Counted from the stretch's first letter, positions 33,602-42,590 are shown. The stretch is 64,000 bases of DNA from Mycobacterium shigaense (GCF_002356315.1 NZ_AP018164.1:3038001-3102000); one strand, 5' to 3'. Numbers and translations: made by a program. The notes: generated by a model not told the origin, from the sequence alone.

Positions 33602-34923
33602 GGGCTTTGCAGCACCTCGTCGACGGCGTTGGACAACCCGGTCAGGGAGGTCGCCGGGACTGCCCCGCGTAATACCGGGCCCATGTTGCGATCCATCAGG
33701 GCGACGACCTTCTCCCACGCGGGGGTGACCGGTAGGCCTTCGGAGTAGAAAGGCCCTTCGGTGAGCACCGTGAGATTGCGAATTCGCTGATGCGCCTTGG
33801 CAAATCCGCTGGAGGCGAGCACCGAGCGCAGGACGGGCACGAAGAGACAGGATTCAGCGATGATCGCCTGCCCGACGGGACCGGAGGCGAATTTGACGAA
33901 CTCCCATGCCTGCTCCTTGCGCCGGCTGCTCGCCGAGATGGACAGCCCGGTGGTGCCGATATTGGAGCAGGCGATACGCCCCTGGGTTCGTGCCGGTCCA
34001 ACGGGTAGCGGGGCGACGTCGAAGTCGAGGTCCGGTGGCCGGATGAAGGTCTGGTACCGCCAGTGGCCCCCGAGCGCGAGCGCCGCCTTGCCTGACGCGA
34101 ACAGATCGGGCGTCGACATCGACTGCACGTCGGACGCGTCGGGCGCGACCTTGTGTGTGTTAGCCAGGTCGGCGTAGAACTGCACCGCCGCCACGAACGC
34201 GGGGTGGCCGAAATTCATGTGGGTCGGGTTCTTTTGCGGCGTGGACCACGGCACCCCGTTGTTCAAGGCGAACAACCCCGCCGAGTAGTAGGAGACGAAC
34301 GTGTTCACGAAGCCCCACTGGCTGACCCGGCCAGATGCCTCCCGCTTGGTCAGCGCCTGCGCCGCGTCCAGGAATTCGGCGAAGGTCCAGGACCGGTTCC
34401 AGCTGGTGGGCGGGGCCGGCACTCCGGCGTCGGCGAACAGCCGCTTGTTGTACCACAGGTAATTCCCTGACCACTGCTCGGGGAAGCCGAATTGGCCGCC
34501 GTCGTAGGTGAACGTGTCATAGAGCGGGCCGACGCTGTCCGCCGCCAACTGCGCGGCGAACGCGCGGTCACGCGCCAGGAAGTCGTTCAGGTCATGCAGC
34601 ACTCCGCGGGCGGCCAGCTCGGCGTAAGTCAGCTCCCATGTCTGCAGCACATCCGGGCACTTGCCGCCCGCGCAGAATGTGGACAGCTGCTGCATCACGC
34701 CGGGACCGGACCGCACCGCCCGAACCTTGATGTCGGGATACCGGCGCTGGAATTCGTCGACGACGCGCAGGCGGGCGGCGGCCTCGTCTGGATTGGCGGC
34801 AAAAAAGAACGTCAGCGCGTCGTCGTCGGACGCGCAGCCGGCGCCCCACGGGATGGACGCGGCCGCGGTGAGCACACCGGCTCCCCGCAGCAGGCCGCGC
34901 CGCCCGAACTGCCTATCCAGCAT
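33598..34923 (-). CDS. Sugar-binding lipoprotein, Tat-type (Rv2041c-like)
   Basis: 441 residues of the extracellular solute-binding protein family 1. The signal has F-G-R-R-G-L-L-R (twin-Arg), a hydrophobic core, and W-G-A-G-C, so it is likely Tat-exported and lipid-anchored at Cys30. The mature part shows R-R-Y-P-D-I-K-V and W-E-F-V-K-F-A-S, typical of sugar-binding proteins. First gene of the four-gene transporter operon, matching Rv2041c-Rv2038c order. Confidence 0.92.
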   Translation of the reverse strand: MLDRQFGRRGLLRGAGVLTAAASIPWGAGCASDDDALTFFFAANPDEAAARLRVVDEFQRRYPDIKVRAVRSGPGVMQQLSTFCAGGKCPDVLQTWELTYAELAARGVLHDLNDFLARDRAFAAQLAADSVGPLYDTFTYDGGQFGFPEQWSGNYLWYNKRLFADAGVPAPPTSWNRSWTFAEFLDAAQALTKREASGRVSQWGFVNTFVSYYSAGLFALNNGVPWSTPQKNPTHMNFGHPAFVAAVQFYADLANTHKVAPDASDVQSMSTPDLFASGKAALALGGHWRYQTFIRPPDLDFDVAPLPVGPARTQGRIACSNIGTTGLSISASSRRKEQAWEFVKFASGPVGQAIIAESCLFVPVLRSVLASSGFAKAHQRIRNLTVLTEGPFYSEGLPVTPAWEKVVALMDRNMGPVLRGAVPATSLTGLSNAVDEVLQSP

Positions 34924-34944
34924 CGTGCTTCCGGTCCTGACTCG

Positions 34945-35340
34945 TCACGGATCTCCTCGGCGACTGGGTGCTACCTGTCCTTGGTACCCGATGAGGCTGC
35001 GCGTTCCCTGTGCTGACCACCCCGGCAGCGCAAGCACCACCCGGCGGGCCCGGCTGGCCAGCTTTTTCGCGGCCGCCGGTGACCGACCGAGCAGGTCGGC
35101 GATCGTCTCGAACGGGACGGCGAAGACATCGTGCAGCACGAAGGCCACCCGTTGTGCCCGCGACAGCCAGTCCAGCACGACCAGCGGCGCGTTGCTGACC
35201 GAATCCGCCAGCAGCGCGTCTTCGTCCGCAGGCGCGCCCGCCGTCAGCCGATCGAGTTCGGCGGCGTCGGCCAGCGGCTGCTCGGCCCGCCGTTTGCGGA
35301 CGCGAAGCTGGTCCAACGCCTCGCGCACGGTGATCGTCAG
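34945..35340 (-). pseudogene. Truncated ECF sigma-factor remnant (SigJ-like, ECF41-type)
   Basis: A 127-residue frame starting at GTG 35328 aligns with the region 2/4 linker and region 4 of SigJ-like sigma factors: A-L-D-Q-L-R-V-R-K-R-R-A-E, then V-V-L-D-W-L-S-R-A-Q-R-V-A-F-V-L-H-D-V-F-A-V-P-F and I-A-D-L-L-G-R-S-P-A-A-A-K-K-L-A-S-R-A. The upstream stop at 35341-35343 cuts region 2 and the downstream SnoaL-like domain is missing (replaced by an unrelated tail). Hence a remnant, not an active sigma factor. Confidence 0.78.
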
Positions 35341-35348
35341 TCACCCAA

Positions 35349-35969
35349 CTAGATCAACAGTCGGCTCTTGACGGCCCCGTCCTGCTTGCGCGCGACGTCG
35401 AGCACGAGGTCCTGCGGAACGGGGTCATCGGTCGCGCTGTCGAACTCGATGGTCACAACCGCTTTGCCCTCGGCGAAGACCAGATATGTCACCGCTTTCG
35501 ACTTGTCCGGCGACTTGCCGACCCCGATCCATCCGTTCGACCCGATTTCGAGGGGCTGCGGAGCGCTCGCGACGTATTTGGGGAAAGCGGCCAAGTAGTC
35601 GCTTTCGGACTGCAGGGCCACCGTGGGATCGATGGAGACGAAAACGGTGTCGTTGACGGTGCGAGTGCGATTGGGGTTACCGAAACTCTGGCCCGCTCCC
35701 GCGGCATCGCCAGGGTTCTGCACCGGCGCCCCGACCGGGGTGAAATCAGGGCCGACGTCGCTCGCCTGGATCAGCAAGTAGGTGTAATCTCCCAGCGGCG
35801 CGGACCCCGCCGCCGTGGTCGTCGGGGTTGCGGCAACCGAACTCGACTGCGCGGCCGGCGACGATGATGTCGACGCGGGGCCAGAGTTTCCGCCGCTGCC
35901 ACAGGCCGTCGCGACGGACAGCACACCGCCCAACAGCATCGTCAGGCCACGGCTCCGTGCCACGCTCAT
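35349..35969 (-). CDS. Lipoprotein with the kinase-type sensor domain
   Basis: About 206 residues from ATG 35969. Signal M-S-V-A-R-S-R-G-L-T-M-L-L-G-G-V-L then S-V-A-T-A-C (lipobox, Cys ~22), a Ser/Thr/Ala linker, then a ~145-residue domain beginning D-Y-T-Y-L-L-I-Q-A-S-D-V-G and containing P-D-K-S-K-A-V-T-Y-L-V-F-A-E-G-K-A. The same domain forms the broken extracellular end of the kinase just upstream on the same strand. Function not known; a decoy or co-sensor is possible. Confidence 0.78.
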   Translation of the reverse strand: MSVARSRGLTMLLGGVLSVATACGSGGNSGPASTSSSPAAQSSSVAATPTTTAAGSAPLGDYTYLLIQASDVGPDFTPVGAPVQNPGDAAGAGQSFGNPNRTRTVNDTVFVSIDPTVALQSESDYLAAFPKYVASAPQPLEIGSNGWIGVGKSPDKSKAVTYLVFAEGKAVVTIEFDSATDDPVPQDLVLDVARKQDGAVKSRLLI

Positions 35970-36001
35970 TGTCGCCTCCATCCGCTGCGCGGTGATGTCT
36001 G

Positions 36002-36430
36002 TTAGCCGGGCAGCCGGCTCTTGATAGCGGCGTCTTGCTTCTGCGCCGCATCGACCACCGCGTCCCGTGGAGCGGGATCGTCGAGGGCACTGTGAAACTC
36101 CAAGTCGACGATTGCCCTGCCCTCCGCGAACGTCGCATAGGTCACCGATTTCGATTTGTCCGGCGACAGACCCACACCTATCAAACCGTTCGTTCCGACT
36201 TCAAAGGGCTGCGGGGCACCTGTGACGTAATCGCCATAAACGGCTGCGCGATCCTTGGCCGCCCGGGCGGCCGTTGCTGGATCGGCAAAAACGACGACCA
36301 GGTCATCGAGGGTCCGCGTGCGATCTGCGTTGGCAAACCCTACCGACGCACCGGGCACGTTGCCCGGATTTTGGATTGGCGGCCCCGTCGTTGTCGCCGC
36401 AGTGTCGAGGTCACTCGCCTGAATGAGCAA
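36002..36430 (-). pseudogene. Severed extracellular sensor domain of the Ser/Thr kinase
   Basis: 142 codons in the +1-type shifted frame relative to the kinase. It begins L-I-Q-A-S-D-L-D and runs to K-S-R-L-P-G, paralleling the lipoprotein domain downstream. An extra CAAG at 36428-36435 (caagcaag, where the homologue has one caag) moves the kinase reading frame to a stop after only nine residues. Only a TTG start is available, so it is probably not made on its own. A sequencing error is an alternative. Confidence 0.8.
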
Positions 36431-37568
36431 GCAAGTAGGTGTAATCGGCCATCGGCGCCAGCCCGGGGCTGGTGGGCGAGGCGGTATCGGTGGTCCTGCC
36501 GCGAGGTCGGGGCGCGGGCGTGACGCTGTTGCCGGCCGCCGGCGAATCGTGCGTCACAAGAACGATGACGAGGACCGTGACTGCCGCGAGTGCCAAGGCG
36601 GAGATACCGACGATGCCCAGGAGCAGCCGCCGAGATTCGCCCGGCGCCTGCGGTGCGGGGAGCGTTGCCGGGGGCGGGCCGGTGGCTGGTGGTGCGGGCG
36701 GTGGCGGTGGCGGGGGGTAGGGCGCGGTGCCCGGGGTGGCGGCGTAGTTGGCGCCGGTCAGCGTGGCGCGGGCGGCTTCGGCGAGCTCGATGGCGGTCTG
36801 GTAGCGCTGGTCGGGGTCTTTGGCCATGCCCCGGGCGACGACCTCGTCGAGAGCCGGCCACAGGCCCGGGGCCAGCGCCGAGAGCCGCGGCGGCGCGGTG
36901 TTCAGGTGCCCGTTGAGCTGCTCTTCGAAGCTATCGCCGGGGTAGGGGCGCCGCCCCGTGAGGCATTCATAGAGCACACAGGCCAGCGAGTACACATCGG
37001 CGCGGTGATCGGTGCTGCCCCGGAACCGCTCCGGGGCCATGTAGGCCACCGTGCCCATCGTGTGACCGGTGTGGGTCAGCGCGGTGTCGGCGACCGCGCG
37101 CGCGATGCCGAAATCGATCAGGTAGACAAAGTCACGCGCGGTGGTGATCAAAATGTTCGACGGCTTGACGTCGCGGTGGATCAGGCCTTCCTCGCGCGCG
37201 CTATCCAGTGCCGCGGCGACCTGCTCGACCACCGCCACGGCACGCTCGGCGCTGAGCCGTCCCCCGTTTTCGGCGATGTAGTGGTCCAAGTCGCGGCCCT
37301 CGATCAACCGCATGTCGACATAGAGTCGCCCGTCGATCTCCCCATAACCGTGAATCGGCACCACGTGCGGGTCGTTGAGACTGGCCGCAATCCGGGCCTC
37401 CCGGCGGAAGCGCTGTTGAAACTCGTCGTCCTCGACCAGATACGGAGGCAGCACCTTCAGCGCCACGACCCGGTCGGTCGCCGAGTCGTAGGCACGAAAC
37501 ACCTGCCCCATGCCGCCGCGGCCCAACAACTCCCGCAGCTCATAATGCCCGAACGAATCCCCCGCCAC
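36411..37568 (-). CDS. Membrane Ser/Thr protein kinase with truncated outer domain
   Basis: 385 residues (GTG start). Kinase domain ~1-265: G-R-G-G-M-G (16-21), Lys38 in V-A-L-K-V, H-R-D-V-K-P-S-N (131-138, Asp133), D-F-G (152-154), A-P-E (178-180). Then a Pro-rich linker, membrane segment ~315-339, and about 45 outer residues ending at a premature stop. The catalytic motifs are intact, so the kinase may still work without its sensor. The gene resembles PknH/PknE-type mycobacterial kinases. Confidence 0.9.
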   Translation of the reverse strand: MAGDSFGHYELRELLGRGGMGQVFRAYDSATDRVVALKVLPPYLVEDDEFQQRFRREARIAASLNDPHVVPIHGYGEIDGRLYVDMRLIEGRDLDHYIAENGGRLSAERAVAVVEQVAAALDSAREEGLIHRDVKPSNILITTARDFVYLIDFGIARAVADTALTHTGHTMGTVAYMAPERFRGSTDHRADVYSLACVLYECLTGRRPYPGDSFEEQLNGHLNTAPPRLSALAPGLWPALDEVVARGMAKDPDQRYQTAIELAEAARATLTGANYAATPGTAPYPPPPPPPAPPATGPPPATLPAPQAPGESRRLLLGIVGISALALAAVTVLVIVLVTHDSPAAGNSVTPAPRPRGRTTDTASPTSPGLAPMADYTYLLAHSGE

Positions 37569-37585
37569 GCCAACACCTTAAGCCG

Positions 37586-38386
37586 CTAGGCAGGAAAGTA
37601 CCGGACCGCGTTGATCGCGTCGCCACGCCATGCCACGTCGGCGAACAGGATGCCGCGACCGCGATCCGAATCGACCGAGACGGTCACGGTGGCGCCCGAA
37701 CCGATCGTCTTGGCCGACCTCAGTCCGCGCAGTCGCTCGGCGAGTTCGGCGAGGTCCAGCGGATCGGCATCTCCCAACGTCGTTGTGGCCGCGGGCGATA
37801 GCACCGACCCCGCGGCCACCGTGTCCTGCCGCGCCCCGGCGTCGAGGAAAGTCTGCACCAGCTTCTTGTGCCGCGTACCGACGCGGCGAAAGCCGCTCAG
37901 GAAGCCTGCGGTCCCGCGTAGCCGTTGGATGGTCAGCAGGTCTCGCGAAAGTTGCAGGGCCGGTGTCACGGCTGCGGCTCCGGAACGCAGGAACTGCAGC
38001 ATCATCGCTGGCAGCTCCCAGTAGGCCCGCAACTCGGCGAACCGCCACTGACCGTGCGCTTCTCGAAGGTCGTAGCGCAAAAACGCGGGTATGCGCATCG
38101 TTATCGCGGATCCCATCGCCACCTCGAGTTCGAGGTCACGCAGGACGACCGTGCCGAAGACGATGTCGAGATCGCGGTGAAACGTGATGTCGCGCGGGCG
38201 GATGAAGGTGTCGTAGAAACGACCGATCTCGGACGTACCGACATGTGGCCGCGAACCGACCGGGTCTTCGATGCGGCCGTCGGCCGTGAACAGCCCCACC
38301 CATGCGGCGCGGTCATGCGCCGCGGCCGCGTGCGGCGACCGTTCGACTGCCGCAAGCAGATGCTCGCGGTCCAGTGGCACCACCAT
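37586..38386 (-). CDS. NTF2/SnoaL-like domain protein (Rv2042c-like)
   Basis: 266 residues. The N-terminal ~140 residues fit a SnoaL/ketosteroid-isomerase-like cone fold (A-A-A-H-D-R-A-A-W-V-G-L-F-T-A-D-G-R-I-E-D-P-V-G, shown piecewise); the C-terminal part is a separate region with a S-D-R-G-R-G-I-L-F-A-D-V-A-W-R-G strand pair. The function is unknown. It lies 3 bp after the pncA stop, as Rv2042c does after Rv2043c. Confidence 0.8.
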   Translation of the reverse strand: MVVPLDREHLLAAVERSPHAAAAHDRAAWVGLFTADGRIEDPVGSRPHVGTSEIGRFYDTFIRPRDITFHRDLDIVFGTVVLRDLELEVAMGSAITMRIPAFLRYDLREAHGQWRFAELRAYWELPAMMLQFLRSGAAAVTPALQLSRDLLTIQRLRGTAGFLSGFRRVGTRHKKLVQTFLDAGARQDTVAAGSVLSPAATTTLGDADPLDLAELAERLRGLRSAKTIGSGATVTVSVDSDRGRGILFADVAWRGDAINAVRYFPA

Positions 38387-38389
38387 GAA

Positions 38390-38947
38390 TTAGCCCCCCA
38401 CCAACTCGACGCCGGCCGCACGCATTTCCGCCATGGCCGCCGCGGCCGAATCCGGTGCGACCGCGGCCGTGAGATCCAGCAGCACTTGGGTGGTCAGGCC
38501 CGCCCGCGCCGCATCTTCGGCGGTGCGTCGGACGCAGTGGTCGGTGGCGATGCCGACCAGGTCGACTTCGTCGACGCCCCGCTGCTGTAGCCAGTCGAGT
38601 AGCGCGGTCCCGTCCTCGTCGACGCCTTGGAAACCGCTGTATGCCGCCTCGAACGCGCCCTTACGAAACACCGCTTCGATCGGGCCGGTGTCGAGGGAAG
38701 GATGAAACTGCGCTCCGTGGCTGCCCGCGATGCAGTGCGGCGGCCACGACGCAGAGAAATCCGGGTGCTCCGAGAAATGGTCGCCCGGGTCGATGTGGAA
38801 ATCCTGGGTTGCCACCACGTGCTGGTAACCGGGCCGGCCGGCCAAGTAGCGGTTGATCGCGCCGGCCACGGCGTCACCGCCGGCCACCGCCAACGATCCG
38901 TTGGCGCAGAAATCGTTTTGCACGTCGACGATGACCAGAGCCCGCAT
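38390..38947 (-). CDS. pncA: Nicotinamidase/pyrazinamidase
   Basis: 185 residues from ATG 38947, almost the same length as M. tuberculosis PncA (186). It hydrolyses nicotinamide to nicotinate (and pyrazinamide to pyrazinoic acid). All catalytic and metal residues line up at the same numbers: Asp8, Lys96 and Cys138 (catalytic), Asp49, His51, His57, His71 (metal). I-V-D-V-Q-N-D-F-C and H-I-D-P-G-D-H-F are visible. The 5' extension to 39088 is a shadow. Confidence 0.96.
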   Translation of the reverse strand: MRALVIVDVQNDFCANGSLAVAGGDAVAGAINRYLAGRPGYQHVVATQDFHIDPGDHFSEHPDFSASWPPHCIAGSHGAQFHPSLDTGPIEAVFRKGAFEAAYSGFQGVDEDGTALLDWLQQRGVDEVDLVGIATDHCVRRTAEDAARAGLTTQVLLDLTAAVAPDSAAAAMAEMRAAGVELVGG

Positions 38948-39034
38948 AAGGCCAACCCTAGCGTTGCTGAACCTCGCCAGCTGGGGTGATAACCGCGCGG
39001 TTTGTTTGCCGACCGGCCGGGTAACCAGGCAGCC

Positions 39035-39988
39035 ATGGTGATTCGGAGAATCGCGCGGCCCCTGTTGTCGGCCGCATTCATCGGGCAAGGAATCAATTCG
39101 CTACTCAATCCCAAGACCGCGGCGGAGGCCGCGGCGCCAACGGTGGATGGGCTGCAATCGCTGCCCGACCCCATCGGCAGCAACATCCCGAGCAACCCCC
39201 AGACGGTCGCCCAGATCAATGCGACCGTTCAGATTGGGGGCGGGTTGCTGCTCGCCAGCGGAAGGCTGCCGCGGGTCGCTTCGGCCGCCCTGGCATTCAC
39301 CGTGCTGCCCGCCAACCTCGGGCCGCACTCCTTCTGGAATGAACCCGACCCGCAACTCAAAGCCGACAAGCGCCAGCAGTTCCTCACCGACCTGAGCCTG
39401 GTCGGCGGCCTGTTGATCGCGTCGGCCGACACCGCGGGCAAGCCCTCGCTCGGCTGGCGCGGGCGCCGTGCCGCCGAACGGCTGTCGGAGCGGGTGTCGT
39501 CGGCTCTGCCGGGCTCGGACGACGCCGACCTTGCCGAACTCGGCGAGAAACTCACCCACGGCCTGCAGGTAAGCGCCGAGCGTGGCCGTGAACTCGCCAG
39601 CACCGCGGCAGAACGGGGTGCCCCATACGCGGAAGCGGCGCTGGAGCGCGGCCGCGAACTCGCCGATGCGGCCGCCGAACGCGGCGCACCGCTGGCCAAG
39701 AAGGCGCGCAAGCGTGGTCAAGAACTTGCCAGCACCGCCGCCGAACGCGGCCGCGAACTCGCCGACGTCGCTGCCGAGCGAAGCGCGCCGCTGGCCAAAC
39801 AGGCCCGCAAGCGCGGCGAAGAGCTGGCCAAGACGGCGCGCGCCCGCGGCGCCGAATTGGCGGAAACGGCCCGTGAGCGCGGTAGCGAGTGGGCCGACAT
39901 CGCCGCCGAGCAGGGCAGCGGATGGGCCGACACCGCGCGCGAACGAGTTGGCGCCCCAACCAAGCGCCGCAAGCGCCGCCCCTGGTAG
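39035..39988 (+). CDS. DoxX-family membrane protein with a long 11-residue repeat tail
   Basis: 317 residues from ATG 39035. The first ~140 residues are a DoxX-like four-helix membrane domain (R-P-L-L-S-A-A-F-I-G-Q-G, G-G-G-L-L-L-A-S-G). From ~165 to ~300 there are about a dozen copies of an 11-residue amphipathic repeat such as A-A-E-R-G-R-E-L-A-S-T, K-A-R-K-R-G-Q-E-L-A-S, A-P-L-A-K, predicting a long charged helix. Divergent from pncA. Confidence 0.82.
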   Translation: MVIRRIARPLLSAAFIGQGINSLLNPKTAAEAAAPTVDGLQSLPDPIGSNIPSNPQTVAQINATVQIGGGLLLASGRLPRVASAALAFTVLPANLGPHSFWNEPDPQLKADKRQQFLTDLSLVGGLLIASADTAGKPSLGWRGRRAAERLSERVSSALPGSDDADLAELGEKLTHGLQVSAERGRELASTAAERGAPYAEAALERGRELADAAAERGAPLAKKARKRGQELASTAAERGRELADVAAERSAPLAKQARKRGEELAKTARARGAELAETARERGSEWADIAAEQGSGWADTARERVGAPTKRRKRRPW

Positions 39989-40007
39989 TTCGGCACGACT
40001 GGCCTGC

Positions 40008-40565
40008 TCAGGCGTCCGGGTGTGGCCCGGGCGCCGCGCTTGCCAGGAAAGCGCCGACGATCGCGTCGACGTCCTGACCGATATCTACCGTGACGCCGGG
40101 TTCGTCGGCGCCGAGCGGCTGCAGATCTTCGAATTGCGACCGCAGCAGCGCGGTCGGCATGAAGTGCCCCGACCTGCTCGCGATGCGGGTGGCGATCAAC
40201 TCCGGTGAACCGGCGAGAAAGAGAAATTCGGCGTTGGGGCAGTGTGCGCGCAACCGGTCGCGGTATTCGCGCTTGAGTGCCGAACAACTCGCGACGCCTC
40301 CGTCGCGGTGCGCAGCCAGCCACTCCCCGACTTTGTCCAGCCACGGATAGCGATCGGTGTCGGTGAGCGGTTCAGCCGCGGCCATCTTGGCGATGTTGGC
40401 CCGCGAATGCAACGTGTCCGCATCCACGAACGGCACCCGCAAGCGTTGCGCCAGAAAGGAACCCACCGTCGACTTGCCCGAGCTCGAGACGCCCATCACG
40501 ACGACGGGCGAGGACGCAACGCGTAGCGACGCGCCTATGCCGGGGGCTCCATGTTGCGGTTCCAT
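40008..40565 (-). CDS. Gluconokinase
   Basis: About 185 residues. Walker A G-V-S-S-S-G-K-S-T, then D-A-D-T-L-H-S-R-A-N-I-A-K-M (gluconate-site region) and H-F-M-P-T-A-L-L-R-S-Q-F-E-D-L (shown in part). GntK-type enzyme phosphorylating gluconate to 6-phosphogluconate in the cytosol. ATG 40565 is chosen to include the strand before Walker A; this overlaps the upstream gene by 31 bp. ATG 40496 would cut the strand. Confidence 0.85.
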   Translation of the reverse strand: MEPQHGAPGIGASLRVASSPVVVMGVSSSGKSTVGSFLAQRLRVPFVDADTLHSRANIAKMAAAEPLTDTDRYPWLDKVGEWLAAHRDGGVASCSALKREYRDRLRAHCPNAEFLFLAGSPELIATRIASRSGHFMPTALLRSQFEDLQPLGADEPGVTVDIGQDVDAIVGAFLASAAPGPHPDA

Positions 40566-42541
40566 TCCATCCAGCCCACGCCGGTGCGCCCGTCGGTCGT
40601 CGTAAGACTGACCCACGCGCGAGCGAACTCGCTGACTCGTCCCTGCGCGGAGGTCAGGCGAACGGGAGCGTTGCCTCGCACCTCGACGTCGGCAGTGAGC
40701 GCGGCGGGCTCTAGATTCAAGGTTGCATTCAACGGTAAACCGTTGGCGCCGAACGTTTCTCGGCGGTCGACCGCACTCAGTTCGACGAGGCCTCCGGCGT
40801 CTTGGACGTAGCCGACACTGAAGGACGGGACACCCGGAATTTTGATGTTGACCCCGTGCAGGTGGGTGCCGTCGTCGAGGTGCAACGCGCTCCACATCCA
40901 ATCCATGCCCCACCAATCGCGCACTCCCCAAGAGTGGTCGCGCTGTCCGGCCACCGATTCGACGTGGTAGCTCTTGTCGTCGACGCTCACCGTGCCCGAG
41001 ACGATGCACGGGATTTCGTATCGCGTCGTCATGCGGTAGGTGTACGGCGTCCCGTCGGTGGCCCACACCAAGTTCATCGCCAATTCGACCGGGGTTCCTG
41101 GCTCCCCGCGCAGCAGGGCCGACGGATCCGCATAGGACTGACCCCGCCCGCGCAGCTCAACCCGGTAGGCCTGCAACGGAGCATCGACCGCGTGATCGAG
41201 CGCGAGTCCGTCGGTGCGCACCGCCCAGGGCCCCGGCGGCAGCGGAACGTCCACGGCGATGGCCACCGTGGGCAGGTCGGGCCCGCACAGCAGGGCCTGC
41301 ACCCACGCGGTCTGCTGATTGGCGATCAGGCCGATGCGGAACCAGCCGCCCAATCCCTGTGTGGTGTCGACGAAGTCGGAGTACCAGCTCTCGCTCCACA
41401 GCGGTTCGCCGGTTGGGGTGTGTGCGAGTTCGTCCTGTTCGGATGGACGCAGTGGCCCCGGGGCCACCGGATCGGGCAACACGGCCAGGGCATCGGTGGC
41501 CAACACGTGATCGCAGTTGCGTTGCAGCATAGTCATGAACATCCGGTCGCCGCGCTCGGTGCGCTCCACTAGCATTGACGAGACGATCGCCATCATCACG
41601 CCGAAAAAGCTTTGCCGCCGGACATTTTCGGCAACATCGGCCAGGGTGAGGGTCGCTCCCGGGCCCAGCGCGTCGTGGTATGCGCGCAGCAATGCGTCGT
41701 AGTGCTCACGGCGAACCTGCGGGGGCAACGCGCAGCCGAGGAAGTACGCGAGATCCGTCTGGGCCGGGCCCCAGGAGACGGTCTGCCAGTCGACGACCGT
41801 CAACGCGCGGTCGGCCCCGTCGGCGCCGAACAACATGTTGTCCAGTCGGTAATCGCCGTGGACCAGGCCCTGGATTCGGTCCGGCCCGCCCTCGGCGGCC
41901 ACGTAATCGTCGAACGCCGCCACCAGCCGCTCGCACACCGTCCGGTGTTCCGGCGCGATCTGCTCGCCGTAGCGGTCGATGAAGCCGGCGTATAGCGGGA
42001 CGATCATCGCCTGGCTGAGCGGCGACTCCCGGTTGAGCCATGGCGCCTGGGCCAACGACGCGTCGCCCAGCAACGGGCCGTGTAGCCGCCCCAATTCGGT
42101 GACCGCGACCGTGGCCTGTTCGATTGTGGCGCCGGTGATCTCGTCGCCAACGGCAGCCGGCCCGGCATCTCCGAGCAGCAGGTCGAACACTCCCGTGGCG
42201 GCGTCGGCCGCAGCGTGATAGCACTGCGCTATCGGTCCGCCCAGCCGCGGCGCGATGTCGCCATAGAAACGGACTTCGCGCTCGTAGAGTCCCAGCGCGG
42301 ATCCGGTCTGCCGGCTCACCGGATCGGCGGCCGCGACCTTCAACACCACCGACTCGGGCCGATCCGGGCCGGCGCCTGCATCGGCGTAGCGGAGTTGGAC
42401 GCGGTAGCACTCGCTCATCTGACCGGTGCCGATGCGCTCGATCGCGAAATCGGAGATCGCGCCGGCCCCGATCGCGGCGGTCAGCCAGGAGGCGTTGAGG
42501 TCGTCGGGGCGCTCGATGAATCGCTCGGTTACGGATTCCAT
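40535..42541 (-). CDS. Fusion of a phosphotransferase-type kinase domain and a CrtC/AttH-like lipocalin domain
   Basis: About 668 residues from ATG 42541 (AGAGG five to six bases before it). N-terminal half (~30-340): APH/ecdysteroid-kinase-like fold with V-H-G-D-Y-R-L-D-N-M-L (catalytic H-G-D-x-x-x-x-N) and V-V-D-W-Q-T. C-terminal half (~380-665): Trp-rich strands (W-S-E-S-W-Y-S-D-F, R-D-H-S-W-G-V-R-D-W-W-G-M-D) resembling hydroxyneurosporene-synthase/AttH-like proteins. It replaces the short Rv2044c slot between pncA and lipT. Substrate unknown; a lipid or terpenoid is a guess. Confidence 0.72.
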   Translation of the reverse strand: MESVTERFIERPDDLNASWLTAAIGAGAISDFAIERIGTGQMSECYRVQLRYADAGAGPDRPESVVLKVAAADPVSRQTGSALGLYEREVRFYGDIAPRLGGPIAQCYHAAADAATGVFDLLLGDAGPAAVGDEITGATIEQATVAVTELGRLHGPLLGDASLAQAPWLNRESPLSQAMIVPLYAGFIDRYGEQIAPEHRTVCERLVAAFDDYVAAEGGPDRIQGLVHGDYRLDNMLFGADGADRALTVVDWQTVSWGPAQTDLAYFLGCALPPQVRREHYDALLRAYHDALGPGATLTLADVAENVRRQSFFGVMMAIVSSMLVERTERGDRMFMTMLQRNCDHVLATDALAVLPDPVAPGPLRPSEQDELAHTPTGEPLWSESWYSDFVDTTQGLGGWFRIGLIANQQTAWVQALLCGPDLPTVAIAVDVPLPPGPWAVRTDGLALDHAVDAPLQAYRVELRGRGQSYADPSALLRGEPGTPVELAMNLVWATDGTPYTYRMTTRYEIPCIVSGTVSVDDKSYHVESVAGQRDHSWGVRDWWGMDWMWSALHLDDGTHLHGVNIKIPGVPSFSVGYVQDAGGLVELSAVDRRETFGANGLPLNATLNLEPAALTADVEVRGNAPVRLTSAQGRVSEFARAWVSLTTTDGRTGVGWMEWNRNMEPPA

Positions 42542-42590
42542 AAAGGCCTCTGTCTTCGTTGACAACTAGGTGCCAGGCCAGCGTGCCAGC

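Noticed and set aside
34945..35328. Functional short sigma factor
   Set aside because: Lacks region 2 needed for core and -10 binding, and lacks the C-terminal domain of its family; treated as a remnant.
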